This document shows, one piece after another, positions 9,672-19,181 of a stretch of 64,000 nucleotides of DNA (within the stretch, counting starts at the first letter, position 1; every line of letters starts with the position of its first letter). The notes under the pieces were generated by a model that saw nothing but the letters and a program-made list of their open reading frames with translations, searched no databases and was not told the origin of the DNA. Origin of the DNA: Betaproteobacteria bacterium (lineage in GTDB: Bacteria > Pseudomonadota > Gammaproteobacteria > Burkholderiales > Rhodocyclaceae); contig WQYQ01000006.1 in NCBI GenBank assembly GCA_009781175.1, positions 84,376-148,375 on the forward strand, read 5' to 3'. The position numbers and the translations under genes are program-made.

Positions 9672-9764
9672 ATACCGGCATTTGAATGAATGCCCGGAAC
9701 AGTGCATGCTTAAACACAAGCCGCCATTTGCGCGGCGCCCCGAACAACCTTTTCCACAATTGCT

Positions 9765-11015
9765 ATGACCCGCCTCGCCAAAACCGCGCCCAAGCCCGAA
9801 CTGCTGCGCGAACTCGCCACTCGTTATGGCACCCCGCTGTGGGTGTATGACGCCGCCGTGATCCGCGCGCGCATCGCAGCGCTTTCCGCCTTCGATACGA
9901 TTCGCTTCGCCCAGAAGGCGTGCTCGAACACGCATATCTTGCGGCTCATGCGCGAGCAGGGCGTCAAGGTCGACGCGGTCTCGCGCGGCGAAATCCTGCG
10001 CGCGCTCGCCGCCGGCTACAACGCCGAGGGCGAACCGAGCAGCATCGTGTTCACCGCCGATCTGCTCGACGCGGCCACGCTCGCAACCGTCGTCGAGCAC
10101 GGCATTCCCGTCAATGCGGGCTCGATCGACATGCTCCACCAGCTCGGCGCGCAGTCGCCCGGCCATCGCGTGTGGCTGCGGATCAACCCCGGCTTCGGCC
10201 ACGGCCACAGCAACAAAACCAACACCGGCGGGGAGCACAGCAAACACGGCGTCTGGCACAGTGAACTCGCGGCCGCGCTCGCCGCGATCCGTCAGCACGG
10301 ACTCAAGCTCATCGGCCTGCACATGCACATCGGCTCGGGCGTCGACTACAAACACCTCGAACGCGTCTGCGGCGCGATGGTCAAGCTCGTGCGCCAGACG
10401 CACGAAGCCGGCTGCGACCTGCACGCGATCTCGGCCGGCGGCGGGCTTTCAATTCCCTACCGCGACGGCGATCCGACGGTCGACACCACGCACTACTTCG
10501 GCCTCTGGGATGCCGCGCGCCAGGAAGCCGAGAAGCTTGTCGGCCACCCGCTGGCGCTCGAAATCGAACCGGGCCGTTTTCTCGTCGCCGAAGCGGGCTT
10601 GCTGCTCGCCGAAGTACGCGCGACGAAACCCGCCGGGCGCAATCATTTCGTCCTCATCGACGCCGGCTTCAACGAACTGATGCGGCCTTCGATGTACGGC
10701 AGCTATCACCACATCAGCGTGCTGCCGCGCACGACGCGCGAGGGCGGCACACGACCTACGGTCGTGGCGGGACCGCTGTGCGAATCGGGCGACGTCTTCA
10801 CGCAAGGCGACAGCGGTGTCGTGCTGCCGCGCGAGTTGCCCGAGGCGCAGGTCGGCGACTTGCTCATCATTCACGATACCGGCGCATATGGCGCTTCGAT
10901 GTCCTCGAACTACAACACCCGCCCGCTCGCCGCCGAAGTCCTGCTCGATGGCAATGCCCACCGGCTGATCCGGCGCCGGCAAACAGTCGAAGAACTGCTC
11001 GCGCTCGAAAACTGA
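9765..11015 (+). CDS. lysA: Diaminopimelate decarboxylase
   Basis: 416 residues of a fold-type III PLP enzyme that decarboxylates meso-diaminopimelate to L-lysine. The PLP lysine is residue 51 in RFAQKACSN. HMHIGSGVD, EPGRFLVAEAG and the C-terminal CESGDVF segment are all as in LysA; the last provides the substrate-contacting Cys and Glu of the dimer partner. Length is typical. The preceding 90 bp were checked for the small lipoprotein gene (lptM) that often sits in front of lysA, and none was seen. Confidence 0.95.
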   Translation: MTRLAKTAPKPELLRELATRYGTPLWVYDAAVIRARIAALSAFDTIRFAQKACSNTHILRLMREQGVKVDAVSRGEILRALAAGYNAEGEPSSIVFTADLLDAATLATVVEHGIPVNAGSIDMLHQLGAQSPGHRVWLRINPGFGHGHSNKTNTGGEHSKHGVWHSELAAALAAIRQHGLKLIGLHMHIGSGVDYKHLERVCGAMVKLVRQTHEAGCDLHAISAGGGLSIPYRDGDPTVDTTHYFGLWDAARQEAEKLVGHPLALEIEPGRFLVAEAGLLLAEVRATKPAGRNHFVLIDAGFNELMRPSMYGSYHHISVLPRTTREGGTRPTVVAGPLCESGDVFTQGDSGVVLPRELPEAQVGDLLIIHDTGAYGASMSSNYNTRPLAAEVLLDGNAHRLIRRRQTVEELLALEN

Positions 11016-11096
11016 ACGCTGCCGTGGCGGCATTCACCCAGGGCGAACCTCCGCGCAGCCAGGCGATCTGATCCATATTGGCAATGTGGAAATACG

Positions 11097-12710
11097 ATGA
11101 ACGCCCCGCAGAATCCGCTCCGCCCTTTCGAGTCGCTTGAATTCGACGATCTTTTTGTGCGTTCGCTGCCGGCCGATCCGCACACGCACATCGTTTCGCG
11201 CCAGGCGCCGAACGCGGCGTACAGCTTTGTCACGCCGACTCCCGTCGCCGCGCCGCGGCTCATCGCGTGGTCCGATCCGCTCGGCGCTCTGCTCGGCATC
11301 GCGCAGCCGGCCGCCGCCGGCAGCGCGGCTGAAGTGCTTGGCGGCTCGCGTGTGCTGCCTGGAATGAAGACTTATGCGGCGCGCTACGGCGGCCATCAGT
11401 TCGGCCACTGGGCGGGCCAGCTCGGCGACGGACGCGCGATCACGCTCGGCGAAATTCTCGACACGCACGGCCAACGCCAGGAGCTGCAACTCAAGGGCGC
11501 GGGCAGCACTCCCTATTCGCGCCATGCCGACGGCCGCGCGGTGTTGCGCTCTTCGGTGCGCGAATTCCTGTGCAGCGAGGCGATGCATCATCTCGGCGTT
11601 CCAAGCACGCGCGCGCTTTCGCTCGTCGCGACCGGTGAAGACGTGGTGCGCGACATGTTTTACGACGGACACCCGGAAACCGAGCCGGGCGCGGTTGTTT
11701 GCCGCGTCGCGCCGAGCTTCGTGCGCTTCGGCAACTTTGAAATTTTTGCCGCCGAAAACGAGGCCGCGAATCTGCGCGCGCTCGCCGACTGGGTCATCCG
11801 CCAGCATTACCCCGAACTCGGCGAGCCTGGCCCACACGCTTATGCCGACTGGTTCGCCGAAATCTGCCGCCGCACCGGCGTGATGATCGCGCACTGGATG
11901 CGCGTGGGTTTCGTGCATGGCGTGATGAACACCGACAATATGTCGATTCTCGGCCTCACGATCGATTACGGCCCTTACGGCTGGCTCGAAGGCTTCGATC
12001 TTGCCTGGACGCCGAACACGACCGACGCGCAAGGCCGCCGTTACTGCTACGGCCAACAGCCGCAGATCGCGCATTGGAATCTGACGCGGCTCGCCGGCGC
12101 GCTCTATGACCTCATAGCCGATGAGGAAGCGCTGCGCGCTGGACTCGAAAGCTATCGCATCAGTTTCGAAGAACACTGGGCGGCGATGCTTGCCGACAAG
12201 CTCGGCATTCGGCTCGATACCGAAACAAACGCCGAGCCCGACACGCTGTTGAGCGATCTCTTCACGCTGCTGCAAGAGACCGAAACCGATATGACGATCT
12301 TCTTCCGCCGGCTCGCCGATGTACCGACGGATGCGGACGTCAGCGCCGCAGCGCGGCTCGCCCCGCTGCGCGAAGCTTTTTACGATGCAGCGGCGCTCGA
12401 TGACCAGCCTGGCCGAGCGCTCGCCGCATGGCTGAATCGCTATGCGAAACGCGTAAGCGCTGACGGCGAGCCAAGCGACGCGCGACGCGCGCGGATGCAG
12501 GCCGCGAATCCGAAATACGTGCTGCGCAACTGGATCGCGCAATTGGCGATCGACGATGCCGCGCAAGGTGACAGCGCAAAAATCCAGCGTCTTCTGCGCG
12601 TGCTTGAGCGCCCCTACGACGAACAACCCGAAGCGGCCGACCTGTTCGCCCGCCGCCCTGAATGGGCGCGCCACCGGGCCGGTTGTTCAGCCCTGTCGTG
12701 CAGCTCGTAA
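11097..12710 (+). CDS. selO: Protein adenylyltransferase SelO (YdiU/UPF0061)
   Basis: 537 residues of the SelO pseudokinase family, which transfers AMP from ATP to Ser/Thr/Tyr of protein substrates and is linked to redox stress. RYGGHQFGHWAGQLGDGRA, LQLKGAGSTPYSRHADG and the metal-binding HGVMNTDNMSILG segments are present. The protein ends in C-S-S. In vertebrate SelO the residue at this antepenultimate position is selenocysteine, so this is a Cys-containing version. A second Cys lies a few residues earlier (GCSALSCSS). The gene stands alone between lysA and a glycosyltransferase gene. Confidence 0.93.
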   Translation: MNAPQNPLRPFESLEFDDLFVRSLPADPHTHIVSRQAPNAAYSFVTPTPVAAPRLIAWSDPLGALLGIAQPAAAGSAAEVLGGSRVLPGMKTYAARYGGHQFGHWAGQLGDGRAITLGEILDTHGQRQELQLKGAGSTPYSRHADGRAVLRSSVREFLCSEAMHHLGVPSTRALSLVATGEDVVRDMFYDGHPETEPGAVVCRVAPSFVRFGNFEIFAAENEAANLRALADWVIRQHYPELGEPGPHAYADWFAEICRRTGVMIAHWMRVGFVHGVMNTDNMSILGLTIDYGPYGWLEGFDLAWTPNTTDAQGRRYCYGQQPQIAHWNLTRLAGALYDLIADEEALRAGLESYRISFEEHWAAMLADKLGIRLDTETNAEPDTLLSDLFTLLQETETDMTIFFRRLADVPTDADVSAAARLAPLREAFYDAAALDDQPGRALAAWLNRYAKRVSADGEPSDARRARMQAANPKYVLRNWIAQLAIDDAAQGDSAKIQRLLRVLERPYDEQPEAADLFARRPEWARHRAGCSALSCSS

Positions 12711-12771
12711 AATCGGGCATCATAGCATCCGTTTTCAAAGACTCATCAATGCAGGCCGCAGGAACAGGTAT

Positions 12772-13734
12772 ATGAATAATCGCATTGCCATCGTCATCCC
12801 CTATTATCAAAAACAGCAAGGAATATTGAGCAAGGCAATCCGCTCCGTTCTGGCGCAAACCGGCGTTTCGGATTGGCACTGCATCATCGTGGATGACGCA
12901 TCCCCCGTGCCGGCGCGTAGCGAATTGGCATCGATCATCGACGCACACGCGGCGCGCATCACGATCATCGAACAAGCCAATGCGGGCCCCGCCGCGGCGC
13001 GCAACAAAGCGCTCGAAAACATCCCCGCCGGCACACAATATGTCGCGTTTCTCGACTCCGACGATGAATGGACGGACGAGCATTTGGCCAATGCGCTCAC
13101 CGCGCTTGAACAGGGCTACGATTTTTATTTCACCGATCACTACCAGCTCAACCAAACCGTCAGCGCTTTCAAGCGCGCCAAACGTATTCAAGTCGAACAA
13201 CATCGGCAGTTGTCCGGCAATCCACATTTGCATGCGTATGAAGGCGACATGTTCGATCAGATTCTGCGCGGCAATATTATCGGCACCTCGACGGTTGTCT
13301 ACCGCTACGCAAGCTTCCCGCAACAACGCTTCCGCGAGGAGTTCGTCTATGCGGGGGAAGACTACCTGTTCTGGCTTGATCTCTCGCGCGCAACCCCGCG
13401 CATCGCGTTTTCGGACCTCATCGAATGCAAGTATGGTGAAGGGGTCAATATCTTTGCCGGCTCGGGTTGGGGCACGGAAAAATCACTGATCCGTTTACAT
13501 CACGAGATGAAATACCGCAAAGCCGTTGCACGGCTGTTTCCGCTCAACGCACAGCAAGCGCTCGAAAATCGGCGCATCGTACGCGGCTTGCGCAAAAGCT
13601 TCGTCGCCGACGTTTTACACCGCTTGATGCATAGAAAACCGATGGATGGCGTGCTGACCAAACAATTCGATGTAGACCCGCTCAGCTTCGTAAACTTCGT
13701 TCCACTCGCGATCTCGGTTCTGCTGCGCCGCTGA
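12772..13734 (+). CDS. Family 2 glycosyltransferase
   Basis: 320 residues with a GT-A fold signature: IAIVIPYYQKQ, a VLAQTG segment, IIVDDASP, and the metal/nucleotide DxD-type motif DSDDEW near residue 98. Such enzymes transfer a sugar from a nucleotide donor to a surface polysaccharide or lipid acceptor. Donor and acceptor cannot be inferred, since no other polysaccharide gene is near. The ATG at 12772 was chosen because it begins directly with the first beta strand. It is convergent with trmB, with only 7 bp between the stops. Confidence 0.85.
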   Translation: MNNRIAIVIPYYQKQQGILSKAIRSVLAQTGVSDWHCIIVDDASPVPARSELASIIDAHAARITIIEQANAGPAAARNKALENIPAGTQYVAFLDSDDEWTDEHLANALTALEQGYDFYFTDHYQLNQTVSAFKRAKRIQVEQHRQLSGNPHLHAYEGDMFDQILRGNIIGTSTVVYRYASFPQQRFREEFVYAGEDYLFWLDLSRATPRIAFSDLIECKYGEGVNIFAGSGWGTEKSLIRLHHEMKYRKAVARLFPLNAQQALENRRIVRGLRKSFVADVLHRLMHRKPMDGVLTKQFDVDPLSFVNFVPLAISVLLRR

Positions 13735-13741
13735 ACTGCAA

Positions 13742-14461
13742 TCAAGAAAGCCGCCGGAACACCAGATCCCACACGCCGTGGCCGAGTTTCAAGCCACGGT
13801 TTTCGAATTTCGTCAGCGGGCGGTAATCGGGCTTTGGGGCATAGTTTTCCGCCGTGTTTTCGAGCAAAGGCTCGGCGGACAGCACTTCGAGCATTTGCGC
13901 CGCATAGTCTTCCCAATCGGTCGCGCAATGAATGTAAGCGTCGGGCGCGAGGCGCCGGGCGAGTTCATGCACGAAGGAAGCTTGGATCAGGCGGCGTTTG
14001 TTGTGACGCGCTTTGTGCCAGGGGTCGGGGAAATAAACATGAACGCCGGCCAGCGAGGCTACGGACAGCATATCGCGCACGACTTCGAATGCGTCATGTT
14101 GCATCACGCGAATATTTTCGATGCCGCGCTGTTGAATCAATTTGCAGAGATTGCCGACGCCCGGGCCATGGACTTCGATACCAAGAAAATTCTCGGCCGG
14201 GCGGGCTTCGGCGATCGCGGCCGTGGTGTCGCCCATGCCGAAACCGATCTCCAGAATCGTCGGCGCGGCGCGGCCAAAAACCGCCGCAAAATCGAGCGGC
14301 GCGGCGCGGTATTCAACCCCCACGCGCGGCAGCATTTCGGCCATGAAACGTTCCTGCGCGGGCGACATCCTGCCTTGGCGCAGCACGTAGCTGCGGATCG
14401 GGCGGGCCTTCGGATTGTCGACGGATAAGTGCTTGCGGGGCTCGTGCGTATCTGCCACCAT
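13742..14461 (-). CDS. trmB: tRNA (guanine-N7-)-methyltransferase
   Basis: 239 residues. The SAM-binding motif [11 protein letters not shown] and the family signature [13 protein letters not shown] identify TrmB, which makes m7G46 in the tRNA variable loop. It follows thiG by 11 bp on the same strand, and thiG follows thiS, an arrangement common in betaproteobacteria; the three genes are probably one transcript. No hairpin is visible in the 7 bp before the convergent glycosyltransferase gene. Confidence 0.95.
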   Translation of the reverse strand: MVADTHEPRKHLSVDNPKARPIRSYVLRQGRMSPAQERFMAEMLPRVGVEYRAAPLDFAAVFGRAAPTILEIGFGMGDTTAAIAEARPAENFLGIEVHGPGVGNLCKLIQQRGIENIRVMQHDAFEVVRDMLSVASLAGVHVYFPDPWHKARHNKRRLIQASFVHELARRLAPDAYIHCATDWEDYAAQMLEVLSAEPLLENTAENYAPKPDYRPLTKFENRGLKLGHGVWDLVFRRLS

Positions 14462-14472
14462 GCGTCCGCCAC

Positions 14473-15258
14473 TCAGCGACCGATCAAACCCGAGGTCGGC
14501 GAACTCGGACTCGCGGAATAAAACTTCTTCGGCATGCGTCCGGCCCGATAGGCTTCACGGCCGGCGACGACGGCTTTTTGCATCGCGCCGGCCATCAACA
14601 CCGGATCTTGCGCGAGCGCGATCGCCGTGTTCATCAACACGCCGTCGCAGCCAAGCTCCATCGCAATCGCCGCATCCGAAGCCGTGCCGACGCCGGCATC
14701 GACCAGCACCGGCACCCGAGCCTGTTCGACGATGAGCTTGAGATTCCACGGGTTCAAGATGCCCATACCGGAACCGATCAGCGAAGCCAGCGGCATTATC
14801 GCGACGCAGCCGATCTCTTCGAGCATGTGCGCCTGGATCGGATCGTCCGCGCAATAAACCATGACCTTGAAACCGTCTCGAACCAAGGTTTCGGCGGCCT
14901 TCAAGGTTTCCGGCATGTTCGGGAACAGTGTGTCTGGATCGCCCAGTACTTCGAGCTTCACCAGCTCATGACCATCGAGCAGTTCGCGCGCAAGCCGCAG
15001 CGTACGCACCGCATCCTCGGCGGTGTAACAGCCGGCCGTGTTCGGCAGATAAGTGAATTCGGACGGCGGCAGCGCATCGAGCAGACTTGGCGCGTTCGGG
15101 TCCTGGCCGATATTCGTGCGGCGGATCGCAACCGTGACAATCTGGGCGCCGGAAGCAACGATCGCTTCACGCGTCTGCGCGAAATCCTTGTACTTGCCGG
15201 TACCGACGAGCAGGCGGGAACGATATTCCTGGCCTGCGATGATAAGCGGGTCATTCAT
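14473..15258 (-). CDS. thiG: Thiazole synthase
   Basis: 261 residues of ThiG, which builds the thiazole phosphate of thiamine from deoxyxylulose-5-phosphate, dehydroglycine and ThiS thiocarboxylate. [10 protein letters not shown], the Schiff-base Lys in VKLEVLGD (residue 101) and the C-terminal GVGTASDAA phosphate-binding loop are all present. The ATG at 15258 begins at the conserved N-terminus; the frame stays open upstream into thiS but without family similarity. It lies between thiS and trmB in one operon. The glycine-oxidising partner (ThiO or ThiH) is not in the window. Confidence 0.95.
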   Translation of the reverse strand: MNDPLIIAGQEYRSRLLVGTGKYKDFAQTREAIVASGAQIVTVAIRRTNIGQDPNAPSLLDALPPSEFTYLPNTAGCYTAEDAVRTLRLARELLDGHELVKLEVLGDPDTLFPNMPETLKAAETLVRDGFKVMVYCADDPIQAHMLEEIGCVAIMPLASLIGSGMGILNPWNLKLIVEQARVPVLVDAGVGTASDAAIAMELGCDGVLMNTAIALAQDPVLMAGAMQKAVVAGREAYRAGRMPKKFYSASPSSPTSGLIGR

Positions 15259-15311
15259 GCTGGGGTTCCATTCCGGGGGAGCCGAAAAGCGGGCAGGCGC
15301 GCGATGTGGCC

Positions 15312-15515
15312 TTAACCACCGCCGACGGCGACGACGATTTCGATCCGGTCTCCGGCGACAATTACCGTCCCGGCATGGCGGCCCTTGGGCACAATTTCGC
15401 CATTGCATTCGACAGCAAGCCGCTTCCCGCTCAAAGCGAGGCGCTCAAGGAGTTGTGCGACGGTGGTTTCTGCAGGAATAGTTTCCTCAACGCCGTTGAC
15501 GGTGATCTCGATCAT
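15312..15515 (-). CDS. thiS: Sulfur-carrier protein ThiS
   Basis: A 67-residue ubiquitin-like protein ending in VAVGGG, the C-terminal Gly-Gly that is adenylated and thiocarboxylated to deliver sulfur to ThiG. The body ([26 protein letters not shown]) fits the MoaD/ThiS beta-grasp fold. It is first in the thiS-thiG-trmB run. The region upstream was checked for a TPP riboswitch and none of its conserved pieces was seen. Confidence 0.93.
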   Translation of the reverse strand: MIEITVNGVEETIPAETTVAQLLERLALSGKRLAVECNGEIVPKGRHAGTVIVAGDRIEIVVAVGGG

Positions 15516-15698
15516 GGCATTCACGCGATAGGAGCGTGCGATTCTATCATGCGCGCCACAATGCCAATCGAGGCGAGAGCGGGCTGATTTCCGTCCGCCG
15601 GCACTGCGCGAGAAAGGCTCGTCCAATCGCAAATCCGAAAAGGTTGATGCTAGAATCCCTCCTCGGAAAACGGTTGCGTTCTCTTCCGAAGGTTTAGA

Positions 15699-15772
15699 GC
15701 GGGTGTAGTTCAATGGTAGAACGGCAGCTTCCCAAGCTGCATACGTGGGTTCGATTCCCATCACCCGCTCCA
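15699..15772 (+). tRNA. tRNA-Gly (anticodon CCC)
   Basis: A complete cloverleaf with acceptor stem GCGGGTG/CACCCGC, an anticodon loop TTCCCAA on the stem GCAGC/GCTGC giving CCC (codon GGG), a T-loop GGTTCGATTCC and an encoded CCA end. It is divergent from thiS. Together with the flavin-reductase leader it accounts for most of the gap at 15516-15850. Confidence 0.95.
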
Positions 15773-15850
15773 CTATGACAATCCAGGGACTTCCAAGGAA
15801 ACCCAGTGAGTGTCGTAAGTTATTCACCAAAAACCATCGGAGGTTCTTTC

Positions 15851-16393
15851 ATGCAGCAGTTGAATCAGAGCAAGGTCTTCACCTTGATGGAATCGGGGCC
15901 CGTTATTCTCGTGACAACCCATGACGAAGGCAAGGACAACGTCATGACCATCTCCTGGACCATGGTGATGGACTTCACCCCGGTATTCGCCATCACCACA
16001 GGCGCATGGAACCACTCCTTCGCAGCGTTGCGAAAACACCGGGAATGCGTGATTGCGATTCCCACCGTCGACCTGCTGGACAAGGTGGTCGGTGTCGGGA
16101 CGTGCTCCGGTGTGGATACAGACAAGTTCTCCAAGTTCGGCCTCACACGTGTGCCGGCCAAACACGTCAAGCCGCCTCTGATCAAGGAATGCCTCGCGAA
16201 CATCGAGTGCAGGGTCACCGACATCATCGAAAAACACGGCATCGTGGTGCTGGAGGCGATACTTGCCTATACCGACACCGCGCGCAAGGAAAGGCGCATG
16301 GTTCATGCCGTGGGTGACGGAACATTCATCGTCGACGGGCGCAAGATCGACCGTGCTGCAATGATGGCCTCCAAGCTCCCGCCGGGTTTATAA
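15851..16393 (+). CDS. Flavin reductase-like FMN-binding protein (DIM6/NTAB family)
   Basis: 180 residues of the split-barrel flavin reductase-like family, with the typical opening PVILVTTHDEGKDNVMTISW and a TTGAWNHSFAALRKHREC segment. Members bind FMN and act as NAD(P)H:flavin reductases or related oxidoreductases. The substrate here is unknown. The ATG at 15851 is preceded by a strong GGAGG about 8 bp upstream, which decides it over the in-frame GTG at 15806. It lies just downstream of tRNA-Gly and is convergent with the Mrp operon. Confidence 0.8.
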   Translation: MQQLNQSKVFTLMESGPVILVTTHDEGKDNVMTISWTMVMDFTPVFAITTGAWNHSFAALRKHRECVIAIPTVDLLDKVVGVGTCSGVDTDKFSKFGLTRVPAKHVKPPLIKECLANIECRVTDIIEKHGIVVLEAILAYTDTARKERRMVHAVGDGTFIVDGRKIDRAAMMASKLPPGL

Positions 16394-16459
16394 CGCCTTG
16401 TGAGCAGCCCGTGATCGCCGCGGTTCGCGCCTTGCCGCCCATCGCGAAACAAGGCGCGT

Positions 16460-16801
16460 TCAGCCGCCGTTTTCTTCTTGCCGGTCGCCGCCGGCTTCGC
16501 TGCGGAAAATGGCGGCGCGCATGAGCAGCATGGTTGTTACCGGCGAAGTGAGTAGTAGGAAGAGAGTAATCAGCAGTTCGTGGATGACCGGCCGGCCGGC
16601 GACGGCGGAGGAGGTCAGCATCGAGGCGATCAGGACGCAGCCGGCGCCGAGCGTGTTGCCCATCGTCGGGGCGTGGATGCGGGCGTAAAAGGATCTCAGA
16701 CGCAGCAAGCCGAGCGATCCGATCAGCGCGAGCAGGCCGCCGGCGATCAGCAGCAGCGTCGCGGGCAGCGCGATCCAGGGCGACATTTCGGCAATGTTCA
16801 T
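16460..16801 (-). CDS. mrpG: Mrp-type Na+(K+)/H+ antiporter subunit G
   Basis: 113 residues with three hydrophobic segments and the MrpG/PhaG signature LGLLRLRSFYARIHAPTMGN. It is the last gene of the six-gene mrp operon, and its ATG overlaps the mrpF stop by four bases. Subunit G is a small membrane component needed for assembly or stability of the hetero-oligomeric antiporter. The C-terminus is polar (DRQEENGG). Confidence 0.92.
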   Translation of the reverse strand: MNIAEMSPWIALPATLLLIAGGLLALIGSLGLLRLRSFYARIHAPTMGNTLGAGCVLIASMLTSSAVAGRPVIHELLITLFLLLTSPVTTMLLMRAAIFRSEAGGDRQEENGG

Positions 16802-17079
16802 GGCTCGATAACCTCGCCGCGCAGCAGGAACTTGGCCATCGCCGTTGAGCCGACGAAGCCGAACAGCGCGATCAGCAGGGCGATGTCGAAATAGATCGCC
16901 GAGCCGATCCCGATGCCGAGCATCAGAATCGACAGCATGCCGTTGATGTACAGGGTATCGAGGGCGAGGATGCGGTCCTGCGCCGAAGGGCCGCGCAGCA
17001 GGCGGATCGTCGCGCACAGCATGCCGGTGGCAAAACAGGCGAGGGCGAAATGCACCGCCCATGTGAGGAAGGCGTTCAT
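16798..17079 (-). CDS. mrpF: Mrp-type Na+(K+)/H+ antiporter subunit F
   Basis: 93 residues, three predicted membrane helices, with the MrpF motif RLLRGPSAQDRILALDTLY. Start and stop overlap mrpE and mrpG by four bases each, which indicates translational coupling. It is a small structural subunit of the Mrp complex in the inner membrane; homologous MrpF proteins have been linked to Na+ or bile-salt export. Confidence 0.92.
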   Translation of the reverse strand: MNAFLTWAVHFALACFATGMLCATIRLLRGPSAQDRILALDTLYINGMLSILMLGIGIGSAIYFDIALLIALFGFVGSTAMAKFLLRGEVIEP

Positions 17080-17564
17080 TCGAAAATCTCCATCAGGGGG
17101 CGTTCGTAACGGTGCTTGATGGTGTGCAGCCAGGCCGCTTCATCCTGGAGGTCGAGCACATGCAGCGTCAGCACGTTGTCGTGCGGGTCAAGGCGGGCGA
17201 AGACGGTGCCGGGCGTCGCCGTGATGATGATGGCGAGCGCCGCCAGGCCATGCGGGTCGCGCATCTCGAGCGGGATTTCCATGAAGCCGACCTTCGGTTG
17301 CTGGCGGACGGTGCCGAGAATGATCCGGCCCACCGCGAAGTTCGAGCGCACGACATCGCACAAGACATGCCAGCACAGCACAGCAACCAGCCCAAGGCGG
17401 CGCGGATGCGCCGCGCCAGGCCGCAAGGTGCGCGCCAGGCGGCTAACGAATAGTGCAAAAATTAAACCGAGCAGCCAGTGGTGCGGCGCGAGCGAGTCGT
17501 TGACCAGCAGCCACATGAGCAGCAGCATGATTTCCAGGCGCGGGAATTGCGTCATCGTACTCAT
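17076..17564 (-). CDS. mrpE: Mrp-type Na+(K+)/H+ antiporter subunit E
   Basis: 162 residues. The N-terminus is hydrophobic and is followed by the MrpE signature region VLCDVVRSNFAVGRIIL and the segment ITATPGTVFARLD. The soluble C-terminal part ends HTIKHRYERPLMEIFE. The ATG at 17564 overlaps the mrpD stop by four bases, which decides it over longer in-frame extensions that run into mrpD. Confidence 0.9.
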   Translation of the reverse strand: MSTMTQFPRLEIMLLLMWLLVNDSLAPHHWLLGLIFALFVSRLARTLRPGAAHPRRLGLVAVLCWHVLCDVVRSNFAVGRIILGTVRQQPKVGFMEIPLEMRDPHGLAALAIIITATPGTVFARLDPHDNVLTLHVLDLQDEAAWLHTIKHRYERPLMEIFE

Positions 17565-19180
17565 GGCGTGCCGACCTCCGGCGGCACGGGAATCACCGTG
17601 CGGATGTAGGCGCTGGCGTCGTACAGAGATTGCGAGGCGGCGCGGCAATAGGCCATGGCGGGCTCGGGAGCCAGCGCCATCCACAGGCAGACCAGCAGCA
17701 AGGCGGCGACCGGCCCGGCTTCCAGCCATTGCAGGTGCGGCGGCTGGCGCTCCATGTCCCAGAAAACGCGGATGCCGAGGCGTGACAGCGCAATCAGGCC
17801 GGCCATGCCGGAGAGCAGCACGGCGGCGATGAACAGCCCGACGTGCAGCAAAGGCGCTTCCGGCAGCGAATCGAGCGAGGCGCCGAGCAGGGCGAATTTG
17901 CCGACGAAGCCCGAGAGCGGCGGCAGGCCGGTCAGCAGCAGCACGCAGGCGACGAAGGCGAGACCGAGGAAGGCCATCGCCGCCGGAATCGCGACGCCAG
18001 CCGTTTCGTCCGGGTGCTCGGTGTCATGGCGTGCTTCCATGCCAAAAGCCTCGAAACTGATCGCCAGCAGGTCGGCGCCTTGCTTGCGGTTGCGTTCGGC
18101 CATTTCGATCAGCATGAAGAACGCACCGCCGCCGAGCACCGAGCTGATGAGATAGTAGATCGCAGGCCCAGTCAGCAGCGTGCCGGTGAAGCCGAAGGCG
18201 GTCAGCAGCGTACCGGAGGAAACAATGACCAGGAAGGCGGCCAGGCGGTCGAGTTTCTGGGCGCTGAGGACGCCCAGGGTGCCGACCGTCATGGTCACCA
18301 ACCCGCAGTAGAACAGCCAGGTGCCGCCGAAAGGCGCCGGGGCGACGCCGCTTTCCTGCAGCAGCACGCCGACGCGCAGCAGCGCATAAACGCCGACCTT
18401 GGTCAGGATCGAGAAGATCGCGCCGGCCGGCGGCACCGCGTTGCCGTAAGCGGCCGGCAGCCAGAAATTGAGCGGCCAGGCACCGGCCTTGACGAGGAAG
18501 ACAACGCCGAGGATCGCGGCCGCCACGTGGAACAACTGGCGGTCGCCGGCGTCGAGGGCGGCGACGCGCAGCGGCAGTTCCGCCAGGTTCAGCGTGCCGG
18601 TGAGGCCGTACATCAGGGCGGCGGCGACCAGGAAGAACAGCGAGGCGAACAGGTTGACCACGATGTAGTGCAGCCCGGCGCGCACGCGCGGACCGCCGGA
18701 GCCATGGAGAACCAAGCCGTAGGAGGCGGCCAGCATGACTTCGAAAAAGACGAAGAGGTTGAACAAGTCGCCGGTCAGGAAGATGCCGTTCAGCCCCATC
18801 AGGAGGAACTGAAACAGCGGCAGGTAATGCACGCCGGCCTTTTCCCAGCGCGCGATCGAATAGATCAACGCGGCCAGACCAAGCGTGGCGGTCAGCGTCA
18901 GCATCACCGCCGCGAGACGGTCGATGACGAGCACGATGCCGAACGGCGCGGGCCAGTCGCCGAGGGCGTAGATGCCGATCGGACCGGCCCACGGCGCGGC
19001 CAGCCAGCCGTCCGCGACCGCCAGCAGGCCGACGGCGACGGCGAGTTGCAGCACAACCGCGAACAAGGACAGCGCAATGCGCGGCCCGTGTCGGCTGTCG
19101 CTCGACAGCAGCAGCAGCGCGCCGGTCAGCATCGGCGCCAGAACCGGCAGGATCGGCAGGTGTTGCAGCCAGTGCGTCAT
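17561..19180 (-). CDS. mrpD: Mrp-type Na+(K+)/H+ antiporter subunit D
   Basis: 539 residues, a polytopic membrane protein of the NuoN/NuoM-related proton-pumping family. Characteristic stretches include GDLFNLFVFFEVMLAASYGL and the helix KAGAWPLNFWLPAAYG, whose Lys is part of the proposed ion path. With MrpA it forms the antiport module. The start at 19180 follows mrpC by one base; a longer in-frame start lies inside mrpC and is unlikely. Both neighbours overlap or abut, consistent with a single transcript. Confidence 0.94.
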   Translation of the reverse strand: MTHWLQHLPILPVLAPMLTGALLLLSSDSRHGPRIALSLFAVVLQLAVAVGLLAVADGWLAAPWAGPIGIYALGDWPAPFGIVLVIDRLAAVMLTLTATLGLAALIYSIARWEKAGVHYLPLFQFLLMGLNGIFLTGDLFNLFVFFEVMLAASYGLVLHGSGGPRVRAGLHYIVVNLFASLFFLVAAALMYGLTGTLNLAELPLRVAALDAGDRQLFHVAAAILGVVFLVKAGAWPLNFWLPAAYGNAVPPAGAIFSILTKVGVYALLRVGVLLQESGVAPAPFGGTWLFYCGLVTMTVGTLGVLSAQKLDRLAAFLVIVSSGTLLTAFGFTGTLLTGPAIYYLISSVLGGGAFFMLIEMAERNRKQGADLLAISFEAFGMEARHDTEHPDETAGVAIPAAMAFLGLAFVACVLLLTGLPPLSGFVGKFALLGASLDSLPEAPLLHVGLFIAAVLLSGMAGLIALSRLGIRVFWDMERQPPHLQWLEAGPVAALLLVCLWMALAPEPAMAYCRAASQSLYDASAYIRTVIPVPPEVGTP

Positions 19181-19181
19181 A

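Noticed and set aside
9672..9764. Small lipoprotein gene (lptM) in front of lysA
   Set aside because: No plus-strand frame with a lipobox and start codon is visible in this 93-bp gap.
11034..12674. 546-codon minus-strand open frame opposite selO
   Set aside because: A shadow of the SelO coding frame in GC-rich DNA; Arg/Ala-rich without family features.
15516..15698. Possible TPP riboswitch ahead of thiS-thiG
   Set aside because: The conserved TPP aptamer segments (CTGAGA and the ACCTGATC-type piece) are not seen on the minus strand.
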